DNA of 64,000 nucleotides from NCBI GenBank assembly GCA_018417955.1, contig JACTVC010000029.1:186001-250000 (forward strand), in the 5' to 3' direction. The notes under the pieces are model-generated. The model saw only the letters and a program-made list of their open reading frames with translations. It had not been told where the DNA came from and did no database searches. A program made the position numbers and the translations under genes. This DNA comes from Laccaria trichodermophora (Eukaryota; Basidiomycota; Agaricomycetes; Agaricales; Hydnangiaceae). Positions within the stretch are counted from its first letter, which is position 1, and each line of letters begins with the position of its first letter. Below, one piece after another: positions 34,232-45,572 of the stretch.

Positions 34232-36697
34232 CATCAGACCCTACTTTCCATTTCAGAATTTATGTCTATATCTGGCTTATTGTGAACAAATTTGGCATCT
34301 TTTGGTGTGACATCTTGAGTCACACAATTACTAATGTCAATTAGAGGTGCTTCCTCAACATGTATCTTGTCTTCTACTCCACTGATTTCCTTTGTTCAAC
34401 ATGCAAAACAGCACTACAAAATTAGGCTGTCACAGAGGTACTTGTAATAAGGAAGGGCACAAGGCAGGAGGTGCCAGAAGTGGTGCTGGAAGGAAGAAAA
34501 GGATGCAATCAGTTGAATCAGAGGGAGAAGCTGATCACTCTGATCCTGGCTCTTCAACAAGCTCTGCTGTTCAAATCAAGAATTCAGGTGTGTAACAGCA
34601 TCTCAACATTCTCATCCCTTTGATTATCTTTCTTTTTTTGCCAGGGCCCATCAAGATTACAGTTTCTCAGGCAAATTCCTCCAAGGAGATTCATCCATTC
34701 TTCAGTATGTAATTCTACCATATCATCTCACCACATTCTCATTCAGTAACTCAATAAGGGAGCCAGAAACAATCTAAGAACTCCCTTGCAGCTGGACCTG
34801 TTCCATCTGGTGAGATCCAACATGCATACTATATTTTGATAAGCTGATTTTACAGAATCTACTTTACCTGGGGACATGGGTCCAAGTTCAGACATGCAAA
34901 TTCCCTCTGCAGATGACATTGGGCAAGATTTGCATGCATTGGATGAGATTATGGACTTGGGACAAGGTATTTGCTACTTCTGCTGGTAGTACTACCATTC
35001 TTAATTTACTTCCAGATACTTCTTTTGCTCCAGCTAATGAGATAACTATGGCTGAACTAAGTAGCTTTGATGATCTTTTTGAACAGCTTACTCTAGGGAA
35101 TCAGTCTACTGCTACTCAGGATTTGGATTCTGGTGATAACTTTGACTATGGTTCTAGTTCTGACTCCAGTTCTGATTCTGATTCTGATCTGGATGACTCT
35201 GGGAATGCTGAGGATTCTAGACATTCTGAGCCTAAGGAGGGTGTTATAATTATAAAAGCCTATCTCACTATGTTAAAGGCTAGTCTTAGTGACCAGATAG
35301 GCCCTTGTAGCAAACAACTCCCTGATTGCTACAAGCAGGGACAATTCTGGATTCATCCAAGGCATCCTTTCTTTGCTATGGATAAAGCTGCAATTTCTGC
35401 TCATGGCATAACTCCTGAGTCACTGTATTTTCCTAATGTATTTGTTTGGATTCCTACTCTTCTGAATGGTGACAATAAACTTGTCTGCAAAAATCATAAA
35501 TGTGTCAGATCTGGGTTGAAAGATAAGAAACTGTCTATTAAAGGATTCAATGATAATCCTATCATGCACACAGTACTTACTCTTGACAGTTGCTACTATA
35601 TTCTTACTCAGAGAGTGGAATGTTCTCATAAATCTGGTGGTTGTGGAAAGTCTTGGAATTTATATGATTCTATGATTATGGAACAACTAAATCCTGGGCT
35701 TGCTGCTTGCTTTCCTGCATTTCTTACACATTGAAGTGGGATTGATGAAACTGTGATAACACTTATCAGAGCAGGCATGGATCATTCTCTCAGCTCCAAT
35801 GCTTGGTCTAAGATTTTGAGAGAGCTACACCTCAGAGAACATGACTTGAGAGAGTTAACATATCTGTATGCTATTCAGAAGGAGGAATCAAAGCATAATG
35901 TGCCAAAGGCATATCCTCTCTTTTCAAAATTTGAAGATAAGAGTGGATATGCAGGACTTGCACCTCATCACTCATATATCACAACACTATATATAGACTT
36001 CATTGAGCATATACACCATGTCTTGGATCAATGTGTTGCTGCTCTTCCAGCTGGTGTCATCAAATGGGATCACTCATTCAAGGTTCCCAAGTTTATGATG
36101 CTTAATGGAACAGTTACATTTAGCTCCCTGTTCTCACTTGAAAATGAGTTTTTGCAGCTTAAGTATCAATCATTTGTTTCTACAAAATCATTATCACATG
36201 TCAGAACTGCTCTAGAAGACATCTCAAAGTCATTGGAAGGCCATGGATTCCCACAACCAAATCTTGGTTTTACAGATAATGTGGCTAGTGACTATGCCAC
36301 CTTTGTTGAAATCTTTCCCTCACTCAGTGAGGGAGTCAAAGCAGTGCATCTGGATGAATTCTCAGATCTTCCAGGGATGACTTTGCCAAGCCATGTCATA
36401 GTAGCAATCTGTACAGCTGAGATTGAAATTCAAACTGCTTGTGATGGTATTCTTGAACTTGCATTGGAAAGAAATGGGGATATAATGCACATTGGATTTG
36501 ACATGGAATGGGAGTTTACTACAGCAGAATTTTCTAGTAGTTCAAAAAGGATAGCTCTTATTCAAATTACTCTGTCTAATGCTGTATACCTTTTCTGTGT
36601 TCATCTCCTCAAACAGCTTCCTTCCCCATTGAAAACAATCTTGACAACAGAGAGAATAATGAAAATTGGTCAGGGTATATTGGTAAGCCTGGTGATG

Positions 36698-38136
36698 CTC
36701 AGTAAAAACGGAAGTCAGGTGAAGTCATTGAATTCTCACAAGACAGTCATGTAAAGTCACATTGGTAAATACAAAATCATGCTAAGTCATGTCGCACTCA
36801 GGGAGGCATTTGCAAAGATTCCACGGCCTGACTGAAGTTGAGGAATAGTCAATTACTAGTCAACTACAGGCTGTGTTGTAGTCTAGTCCTGGTCATCTGA
36901 GTCACTACCATCTGTATCGCCTTTGTCCTCTTCTCCACACATGCTTGACGTAAAAGAACAGCAAGGCAAGTGAACAAGTCAAAATTTTGTTGAAGTCCAT
37001 TAAAACTCCAACATCAGCTGATCATGTTGAATTTTGATTCAGCGCAGAAATTCCTTGGTTCTTCCTTCCCACCATGTCCAGTTCAAGAGTCGATGAACAG
37101 TTTCCTCCTTGCGAACCTCCTCCCCACAACAAATGGCCTCCTCCCTCCCTCAACAGGCAGCCTCCTCTTCTGAAGAACAGTCTTCTCTCATAGAGAGTAC
37201 CCTCCCTTGATGAAAGGTCTCTTCCCTCCTTCGACAAATGGTCTCAAGTTCTCCCTCAACAAACAATCTCCCCTGCCAACGGATGGTCTTGTCCCTCAAC
37301 AGACGGCTCCTGTATCAATTAACAGTCTTCTCCCTCAACAAATGGCTCCGTTATCACTGAATGATCGATCCCCTCGACGAATGGTCTATTCTTTGATGAA
37401 TCGTATCCCCTCGACGAACAGTATCCCATCAACGAATGCTGTCCTTTTAATGAACAGTATTTTCTCAATGAATGGTGTCATCCCTCAATGAATGGTCTTT
37501 CCTCAATGAATGGTGTCATCCCTTGACGAATGGTATCTCCTCAATGAACAGTCTCCCCTTGATGAACGGACTCCAAGCTTGATGAATGAACTGCTGCCTG
37601 AATGGTCTTCTCACCCTCCACCCTTACCTCGACAAAGGGTTCCCTCCTTTGACAAATGATTTCTCTCTTGTGGCCAGGTGTACATTTAGGAGATGGGTAT
37701 CAGGACTTCAGGTGGTTGACTCAAGCTAGAAGGGGTGTATATACAGCACAGTCAGTAGGCTTGGGGAATGAATATATGATTTGACATTTCCATGACCTCA
37801 ACTTGACTTTTACTTGAGAAATACATGACTAAAATCTGTCAATTAAGTGACTTGAGCATGACTGGAATGAGACTATTACACTACCATAGCATGACTGTTT
37901 TTTGACTTTTATTTGACTATGAAATGACTATGAAGAGATGACTACATGACTGCCAAATGACTGTATCCTGCATATATTTGGCATCAGGAGGGGAGACCAC
38001 ACAACTTGACATGACTTGGCAAAGTCAACTTGTAGTCAAAATTTTGTAAAATTCACTGCTTTTAGTCATGTCTTACAATTTCGTGCAGTGGTGTGACTAC
38101 TACATGACCAAGACCCGACAAATCATTTTTACTGAG
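36698..38136. mobile_element. Element Z: non-autonomous hAT-like insertion in TE2
   Basis: The ends read CTCAGTAAAAACG and, inverted, CTCAGTAAAAATG. Direct repeats GGTGATG flank both sides (36691-36697 and 38137-38143). Both subterminal regions are full of short TGACT/AGTCA motifs in both orientations. No transposase frame is present. A 7-8-bp duplication with subterminal repeats suits hAT-like elements; the autonomous partner is unknown. Confidence 0.75.
37100..37620. repeat. Degenerate minisatellite inside Z
   Basis: About twenty imperfect units related to CCCTCAACGAATGGTCTCTT, each about 20-30 bp, run through this stretch. The plus strand stays open for 94 codons within it, as expected for repeats without stops, but coding is unlikely. 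Confidence 0.6.
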
Positions 38137-40239
38137 GGTGATGTAGAGAAAAGAAGTTGCACATGGAGTTATCATTCCCCAACCACATGAATTTTCTATT
38201 ATGGTGGAAAATGTAGCTACATCACTATGAGTGTCTTCAACAAAGAGATGAGCAGTTGTCAGAATTGATAAGGTTTTAGCTCCAGCATGTGCACTCTCAT
38301 TTCACAAGAAAACTCTTGAACAGATTAAAAAAGGGAGAGAATCCTTTGAAGTCCTTGTTGATCTGAGCTTTTTGCAAACTCAAAACAAAAATCCTCCACT
38401 GCCTCCAAGTCAAAATTTACCACCAGCAGAAAAAGATTCACCAAGAGTAATCAAACCACCCCAACCTACTGAGCATATGGATGTTGATGCCTCTGATTCT
38501 GATCCTGAAATAGAACCTGACATGGAGATCTCTGAGATGATTGATCTCACAATTTATATTCAAGGACAACAGTCAAAAGAAGTTCCTTTGAGAATTCTAA
38601 ATGATATTTTTCATGTTATGGATAGAATAAATTGTACAATTTCAAAGAGACATACACTTAGCAAACAATTTGCTAGAGCATTCAGTGATACTATGGTCAT
38701 CCATGATTAGAGAGATAAACTACAGGTCATAGCATATTTAGAGAAGAATGGAACCACTTTTGCTGCCAAAAGAAAATCTGACCCTGAATGGCTTTGGAAG
38801 AGAATCAGGTGTTACATCCCTGAGAAAAATATTCTCTATCAAGTCATAAAAGAATTGTTTGACTGCTGGGGATCAGTAGTTTGCACAGTTACAAAACAGC
38901 TACTATTCAGTGAGGAGTCTTGGAAAAAAGCAAGAGGCATCCTCCATGATATTCAGAAGGGTTGAGTCTCAGATCCACCAAATATAAATGCTTCACCAAT
39001 ACTGCCAGATTGTCTCTTGGCTGATTTTCAACACAGATACAATACAGAAATGGGGGAAATCAATGGGGAGGGCAATAAATATCTGGGACACTATGATCCC
39101 TGGCTTGACCATCAAAAATCTGGACTGCAAGCAAAAATCAAATGGAAGAAACATCCAAAGCTTGGGCAGCTTTTCAATGAATCAGATCCTTTTAGCTTTG
39201 CACAAACACATGAGCAATTTGGCATCACATGCATTCCAGATGTGCTTCGTATCAAATGTAATTTTGACAGACAGGTTGTTTATGACCCCAGAACTACTTC
39301 AGAAGAATAATTATGCATTACAAGCATTTACCCTGTTAAATTACATCTGGCCTCTTTGAAAGGAAAGAGGACAAATATCTATGAATATTTGGCAGCTGCT
39401 CAAAGAACAAAATTTGCTGTTGTCCCCATGCATAAAACACAAGAATTTCAACTATTCAATGCCTCTATATCCCTACATGGTGACTGGTTCTCACCTGCTC
39501 AGAATCCTGATTTTGAAGCTATGGCTGCCTGGTGGTCAGGAAAGGCTGATGGCAAGACAATTTTTTACAAAATGCATGAGCATCTTGAAAATCATTATAA
39601 GAAATGGACTGGAAAGAAGAGGGAAAATGAAAACATGATGAATAGCTCAAATAAAAGAAAGAAAAATCAGGAGAGAATCCAGGCACCAACCTATGCTGCA
39701 GAGGTTCTTGAACCACTTATATATTTCCATAATGACAGCATGGAGAATCAGCCTCAACAACAGCCCTCGGCAAAGAAAGCTAGGAGAAAAACAAATACAT
39801 CTACACTTTCAGCCACAGCTATTGCATCAACTTCCTCAGCATCTATGTCATCAGGCATGGTTATAAATCTTGAACAAACACCTCCAATACTACAGCCAGA
39901 GCAACCTTTAGCAGAGAATTTCTCCTATTTTTCTGGCCAAAATGTACAAAGTAAATTCTTACAGTGGGAAGCACCACTGGAATCATCCTGTTCCACTTCA
40001 AGAAAAAAGAGGTGCATGGTCTGCTTTGATTCTGGAAGAGAGGATAAAATGTATACATGTGCAGGGAGAGGTGGAAGGGCAAAATGTCAATTCTCATGAA
40101 ATATTTCCCAGTTTATTAATGCATACTTTCTGGTGTTTATAAATTACAGAGTGGCAGTGTTAGACTCTTGATGCATAAATATGTAAATAGGAGAGTAAGA
40201 AGAAGCCAGAGCAAATATATTTTTGAGAAAAAAAGTTGC

Positions 40240-40325
40240 AGCCTACAGTAATTGAACTTGTGACCTCAACAATGGAATACCAGTCTAGATCCAACATTTC
40301 CATTGAGCTAAGCCATCATTTTAAA
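40240..40325 (-). ncRNA. tRNA-like sequence, possible SINE head
   Basis: On the minus strand a box-A-like TGGCTTAGCTCAATGG is followed about 50 bp later by a box-B-like AAGTTCAATTAC. The stems do not pair well enough for a working tRNA. It resembles the layout of the tRNA-like gene at 28388-28482 and may be a tRNA-derived SINE. Confidence 0.3.
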
Positions 40326-40754
40326 TAACAGAACTTATAGTGCACAAGGTACCAAGTTTTTGAATTTTTGATTCTTTTTGAAATTGGTTCCAGACATGGC
40401 ACCATGGCCTAAATATTATACAAACTATACATCTTACTTCTCTCTCATCAGCCTTTATCTTATCAATTACATAACAGCAATGGAGACCACAGGATCATCA
40501 AATGTTTACTGAATTGAGCTGCTTAAAGGTGCAGACAATTACATGGTATGGAAAATCAAGTTCTTTCCATGATTTCAAGCTAGCTACATAAACCAATAGT
40601 TTATCAGCTACTCATAATCTTATTGTCGATAAAGCTGTCTGATCCTTCTTCTCCCATGCTGGTTTCTGGTTGGTATCTGTTAGTGCTATACTGGGTTCCA
40701 CATATTCCCATAGACCCTGATCCATCAAGATGTCCAGTCTCCCATTGTTTCTGA

Positions 40755-41435
40755 GTTTTTAATTAAAATGCCCTGTCTTGGCTCATCTGTTCATTATGGA
40801 GGTTGGAAGACACTCCAAGGATGTTTTCAAATGTCTTTCTTAATTATCAGGGGTTTCTCATTATATTTCATATAATAGAATGTATCTTTTTCTCATGTTG
40901 GTACTTGTGACATTCAGACACATCAGTCTTTGATGCGTACATGGGAATTGCTGTACATGACTTTCTGAATGGCCGTGAGCCACACTAAGTCTTTGTACAA
41001 TTATTACTTTAGTTGTAGTTTAGTCATTTCTATGTTTGTAGACATGCTGTTAGGCGTCTATGTCGTCTTTCTGTATATTTCTTGTATAAGTATGAGTTTC
41101 CACATTAAATCCATTATGTGTTTCTAAACCCTTAGTAGTAATGCAATTCTTCTCCCTGCACTGGGTGTTTACTCTAGAACCTCTTTGTGCCCTATTTCAT
41201 GGTAGGTAACCTTAGATAGGATCCAAGTATAATGTCACAACATGTACTGCTGCCAGTTCCAAAGCCTTAGTCCTATTTTCAGATTCCATGCATTTGCATT
41301 TTTAGTCAACTGAGCTGGGTATGCGCATTGACTCTTTGTATCATTGCAATTGTACATAGTGTATTTATTAGAGATGACCATCATCAGTAAAATTGTTAAA
41401 ATCGAATTTTATATGGGTGAAATGGTTTCATCTGT
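40755..41435. repeat. Dispersed non-coding repeat, copy A
   Basis: About 0.7 kb that recurs in the same orientation at 43403-44110 with substantial divergence and small gaps. Shared blocks include TTAATTAAAATGCC near the start, GGGAATTGCTGTAC in the middle and CCAAGTATAATGTCACA near the end. No open frame is shared. Confidence 0.65.
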
Positions 41436-41698
41436 ATCACCTGCTTTAATAGAATTTGCTGTTTGTCTGATTTTTGGTGCCATGGTGAATGCCTCTGCAC
41501 TAGTATTTAAATTGCTTCAAATGCTAGCAGTTTTTTAATTTAAACTTTTTGTTTAAATATATTGATCCTGTAGATCACTAAACTTTCAAGTCTTTGCTTT
41601 ATCAAAAACAAAAGGAGACCCTCATGGTGGGCTCCAGATGATACATGTTGCACAGGGATGAACATGAAAGTGCGAAACACACAAACAAGGATCAAGTG

Positions 41699-42504
41699 TG
41701 TTGGGGAAAACCCACTTTTGAGTTTCTGCCTCAAACTCTAATCCCAAAACGGGAAGTTAACAAACCCAGCCATGGCCTGCCAGGGTTCTGACTCGACAAC
41801 GACTACAGGAGCTCGCCAGCCTCATCCATGTACAATTCCCCTCATAAAGGTATTTTCTGGCTTTCCTATATACATTACTGTTACTAACAAGCATTTTTTC
41901 AGGCCCAGAGGCAATTATACAGCAAACTGACATACTTGCTCCTCCCAACAAGAACCCGCCACCTTCAATATGAGAACATTAGCCTGCCCTACCATGCAAC
42001 TTTATAGAATGAAGTGCTTGGAAGGATGGCAGAGCACAAGCAATGTTTCGCCTTAGCAGTGGGTCACGAGTGGCGAGCCTGAGAAGTGGCAAGCCTGAGA
42101 AGTGTCGAGCAAAGGGAAGTGGCTCTTGGAATGCTGAAGGGAAGGGCGAGATTTGGTAAAGCAGTCGAATGCACAACTGCAGGTGTGTTCTCCATCAGCT
42201 TCCAAGATCAATGTTCCAAGGTGGTGTCGATGGCCCTTGTATTGTTATGAAAGATACATCCTGTTACTGTATATCATGTCTACAGTAGCTGCAATATAAG
42301 TCCTGTGTGAAAATGTTGTCCCTCTTCTCTTTTTTTCTGACACGCTGCAAGGAAACATAATAGCTTGTATTCCAATAAACCCAATGCCGAGCCACAGGAC
42401 TTTGACAGGATTGCTGAGGCTGGCACATTTCTAAAAATAAGGTGATTTCCCTTTTTGGGATTAAAGTTTGAGGTGGAAAGTGAACAACTGGAAAAACCCT
42501 AACA
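41699..42504. mobile_element. 0.8 kb inverted-repeat element
   Basis: Starts TGTTGGGG and ends CCCTAACA. A 26-bp block at 41729-41755 (CCTCAAACTCTAATCCC...) is found inverted at 42448-42473 with a few changes. No coding capacity seen; target duplication not clear. Confidence 0.45.
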
Positions 42505-43402
42505 CCTAACACTCACATACACACACTATCACAATCTTGGTGCAAGAGTTAAAGGGCCTTTGGTATTAAGAAATACCACTTTTGTCTTCTTAAATTTAAG
42601 TTCTCAAGAGTTTTCATTTTAAAACAGGGTTTTATTATTGGGTGTGGTATTAGAATAGTTCAATAGAACAAAGTATGTCTTTCAGGGATCCTGGTTGCTC
42701 AAATGCAAAGTTCTTGAACACAGTTTTCTTTATTGACACGAAACACAGATTTATTGGACTTTTATAACTCCCTTGAGCTTTTTATTATGTCACTATGCTC
42801 CAAAACAAAGGGTATCAGTATGCTGTTTTGTCTAAGTGATGTTGTGCTTAAAACCTCTTATTCAAGTCTCCAAGTAAGTTGACTCCTAAGCATGCTGGCT
42901 TCATTCACATGGTACTTTTCCAACCACAAAGAAATCTCCTTTAATTGATTACAACTGTCCACCTCCTAAGTCTCTACTTGGAGTGCAACTGGCTGGTCAA
43001 CGGGGGATGATTGCTTGCTTTTTGACCTGCCAGTGTGCTCCTTATATACTCCAAAAATCCCTATCTACACCTTTACATGTGTTTTCTATGGTTCATATCA
43101 GTCTGAAATTACAAATGAGATACAAATAGCTTTTAATGATCATGTGGTATAGTTTGTAGTGTCTCTCTTATGGTACACTACAGTTTTTGTAGTGCTGGTA
43201 TCTTTCTTTTGTGAATGCATCAGTATTTGATGTGTTCATGGAACAATCTGGGTTCCAATTATCTTTAGCCTGGACCAGTCCCTCAAGCTTTTTTCTCTTG
43301 GGTTCGGTTACCAATTTGACATATCATGTCATTTTAGTGATGGGCAGGCTGATGTGTCTGATGTGTATGCAGATGCACTGTCAGCTTCTTTTATTTCCAG
43401 AG
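42505..43402. other. No gene seen
   Basis: AT-rich sequence between the inverted-repeat element and copy B of the dispersed repeat. No motif or frame of note. Confidence 0.4.
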
Positions 43403-44110
43403 GCTGTTTAATTAAAATGCCTCAGCTCAGTTTCTGTAGCATATGGAGATTGGATGGTACTCCAAAGAGCTTCAAATGACTTTCTCAATTATCAGGGGGT
43501 CTCCAGGATGAATTACTCAATGTCTTTCCAGGTGTGCACATCATGCGTCTTGGACGATGCAATGCATCACTCTTTGATGTGTATGTGGGAATTGCTGTAC
43601 TTGACACTTTACATGGCTGCAAGCCATGCTTGGTCCTTGTACATATACTACATAGTTGCAGTATAGTCTTTTTAGTAGTAGAACATTATTTCATAATGTC
43701 CACATGCAGTTTATCCTCTAGAAGTCTTGGTAGACTTATCGCAAGATAAAAGTCCAAGTTTCCATATTAAAAATCCATTACATGTTTCTAAACCTTTGGT
43801 AGTAATGCAATCTTGTCCCTGCATTGGGTGGTTTACTCTAGAGTCTCTTTATACTCTATTTCATGGTGGGTGAATCCTAGATAGGCTCCAAGTATAATGT
43901 CACAGTGCATACTGCTGCCAGCTCCAAGGCCTTAGTCCTATGTTCAGACTTGACACATGTGCACTTTTAGTCTACTGAACCAGGTATGTTCAAAGACTCT
44001 TATATCATTGCAACTGTATGTAGAGTATTTACTGGGAAGAGCATTTTAATGGTAAAATCACAAAAATCAGATTTTATATGGTTGAATCCATTTCACCCAT
44101 ATCAATGATG
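43403..44110. repeat. Dispersed non-coding repeat, copy B
   Basis: Direct copy of 40755-41435. It contains the same ordered blocks, including TGTGGGAATTGCTGTACTTG and ATAATGTCACAGTGCATACT. Confidence 0.65.
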
Positions 44111-44382
44111 CATCAAAGAACCACCACCACAATGTGTCAATGACCAGGATAAGGATGACCCATCAACAGCAAGCACAATGACACATCAATGGACCATGAC
44201 AACAACATGACCACGATGTGGCAGGGTGCTGGGAATGATGCCATGATACCATGTAACCCCATTCCCCCATCCTTATCTGTATTACCAGTGATGTAGCTTA
44301 CAGTAGTTGTCAATATATCTTAAATAACTCCTCAATATTCATTGATACTACACTCTAGTTGGCATTTGCAGAAGTAATATGG

Positions 44383-44535
44383 AATCCAACAGAATCCATT
44401 GAAATTCCACTTGGAATCTGTGGGAATGAACTTGGAATCTGTTGGAATTCCATTCAGAATCCAGCAGAATCCACAATTCCTACCATTCCAGTGGATTCCA
44501 AATGGAATTCCAAGACTCCACTGGATTCCACCATA
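44383..44535. repeat. GGAATCC-rich simple array
   Basis: Overlapping GGAATC, GGATTCC and GAATTCCA words run for about 150 bp, with many local inverted matches (for example TGGATTCCAAATGGAATTCCA). Confidence 0.7.
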
Positions 44536-44559
44536 ATCTGCCAGAACCCATGTGGGAGG

Positions 44560-44845
44560 GTAAAGTACAGGGCAGAGACAAGCTTGTCAAAACAAGCTGG
44601 GGTTATGCATAGATACAATCTGAAAATTTCAGGCCTGTTATATTTGTAGTCCCCAAGAAGAAGCTGCATCTGCTCTGTAGTTTTTCAGATTGATCGATGA
44701 GCATTGATGTAGTGCTGGGAATAGAGATCAGCCATATGATCCACAAAGTGTACAGCTGGCATAGGCTGATCCATATCATCAGAGGAGGAAGAGGAAGAGC
44801 CTGAGGCAGAGGAGGAGCTTGAGTTTAGTTCTTAAAATGTTTGGT
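44560..44845 (-). pseudogene. Harbinger-like transposase N-terminal remnant
   Basis: A minus-strand reading begins with a Ser-rich stretch, continues M-P-A-V-H-F-V-D-H-M-A-D, and reaches R-P-E-I-F-R-L-Y-L-C-I-T-P-A-C-F-D-K-L-V. The last part resembles the region before the DDE nuclease in fungal PIF/Harbinger transposases. A TGA at 44685-44687 interrupts it, and after S-A-L the homology stops at the GGAATCC array. Assignment is from memory of the motif only. Confidence 0.35.
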
Positions 44846-45572
44846 TCTTGTGTTATAGCACCAACTTTGTCCAAAAAATCATGCGACATTACTTTTGATC
44901 AGTGAGTGTACCTGCTTGGATATCTGTCTGTTTCTGGTACCCAGCCTCCTGGCATCATGACATTTCTGTCCACACAATGAATGTGGCCTTCCAGCACCAA
45001 CATAAATATTTGTGTTCTGTATTTTCAGGAAATCTGTTCATTCTGTGGTCCAACTTTTGAGCCACATGTTAGGAGTCCTCTGTTGGTTGATTCCACCTGT
45101 GTATATATAGCTAACCTGGTGCCTGCACAAGTTCTAAACATATCACAGTGAAGTTGTAGTGAAATTTGTCCTTCATTCTGAGAAGAATATCACCAATGTC
45201 ATGGGCCAATTTTCTTCAAAATCTGTAAAAGTATGAAATAATTTTGATATACTTAGATTAAATCACTTGTTAATTAAAACAGTCACACAAAAATATTCCA
45301 TTCAATATACTAAACAGCATAGCAAGACATCAATACAGGATAGAATATCACTAAGAAGCATGGAATCATTGTGGGAGGGGAATTAAAAACTAGTTCCAGT
45401 TAATTCATCATTGTTAGGTGTTCTTCTTATGAAATGAATGTGCTATTTTAGACATGATTTTTGAAGTTTTCTTTACAAGATTGGACAAAGAATATACTAA
45501 TTATGTAAACATGACAGTTGGTTTAGAAAGTAATTAACATGAGTACACACCTTTTTTGTCAGAATTCATTCT
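44846..45572. other. Intergenic, no gene seen
   Basis: AT-rich DNA between the Harbinger-like remnant and the stop of the NB-AR​C-TPR gene. It should include the 3' untranslated region of that gene. No motif was recognised. Confidence 0.4.

Larger units (their letters stand above)
34392..40099 (+). pseudogene. TE2: second transposase-exonuclease fusion, interrupted by Z
   Basis: Exon 1 (34392-34589) encodes a basic stretch (K-E-G-H-K-A-G-G-A-R). Three or four short exons follow, then one long frame from about 35031. An acidic Ser/Asp run precedes a zinc-ribbon region (C-K-N-H-K-C; C-S-H-K-S-G-G-C). The transposase-like core has K-W-D-H-S-F-K (36062-36082) and F-T-D-N (near 36270). The exonuclease shows G-F-D-M-E-W (near 36500) and K-I-G-Q-G, but the third exonuclease motif seen in TE1 is absent. 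The frame resumes after Z and ends in a Cys-rich tail. Stops in this frame: 35732, 38228, 38249, 38708, 38963 and 39308. Order and motifs follow TE1, at low identity. Confidence 0.7.

Noticed and set aside
37207..37491. 94-codon plus-strand frame in Z
   Set aside because: Consists only of minisatellite units, open by repetition.
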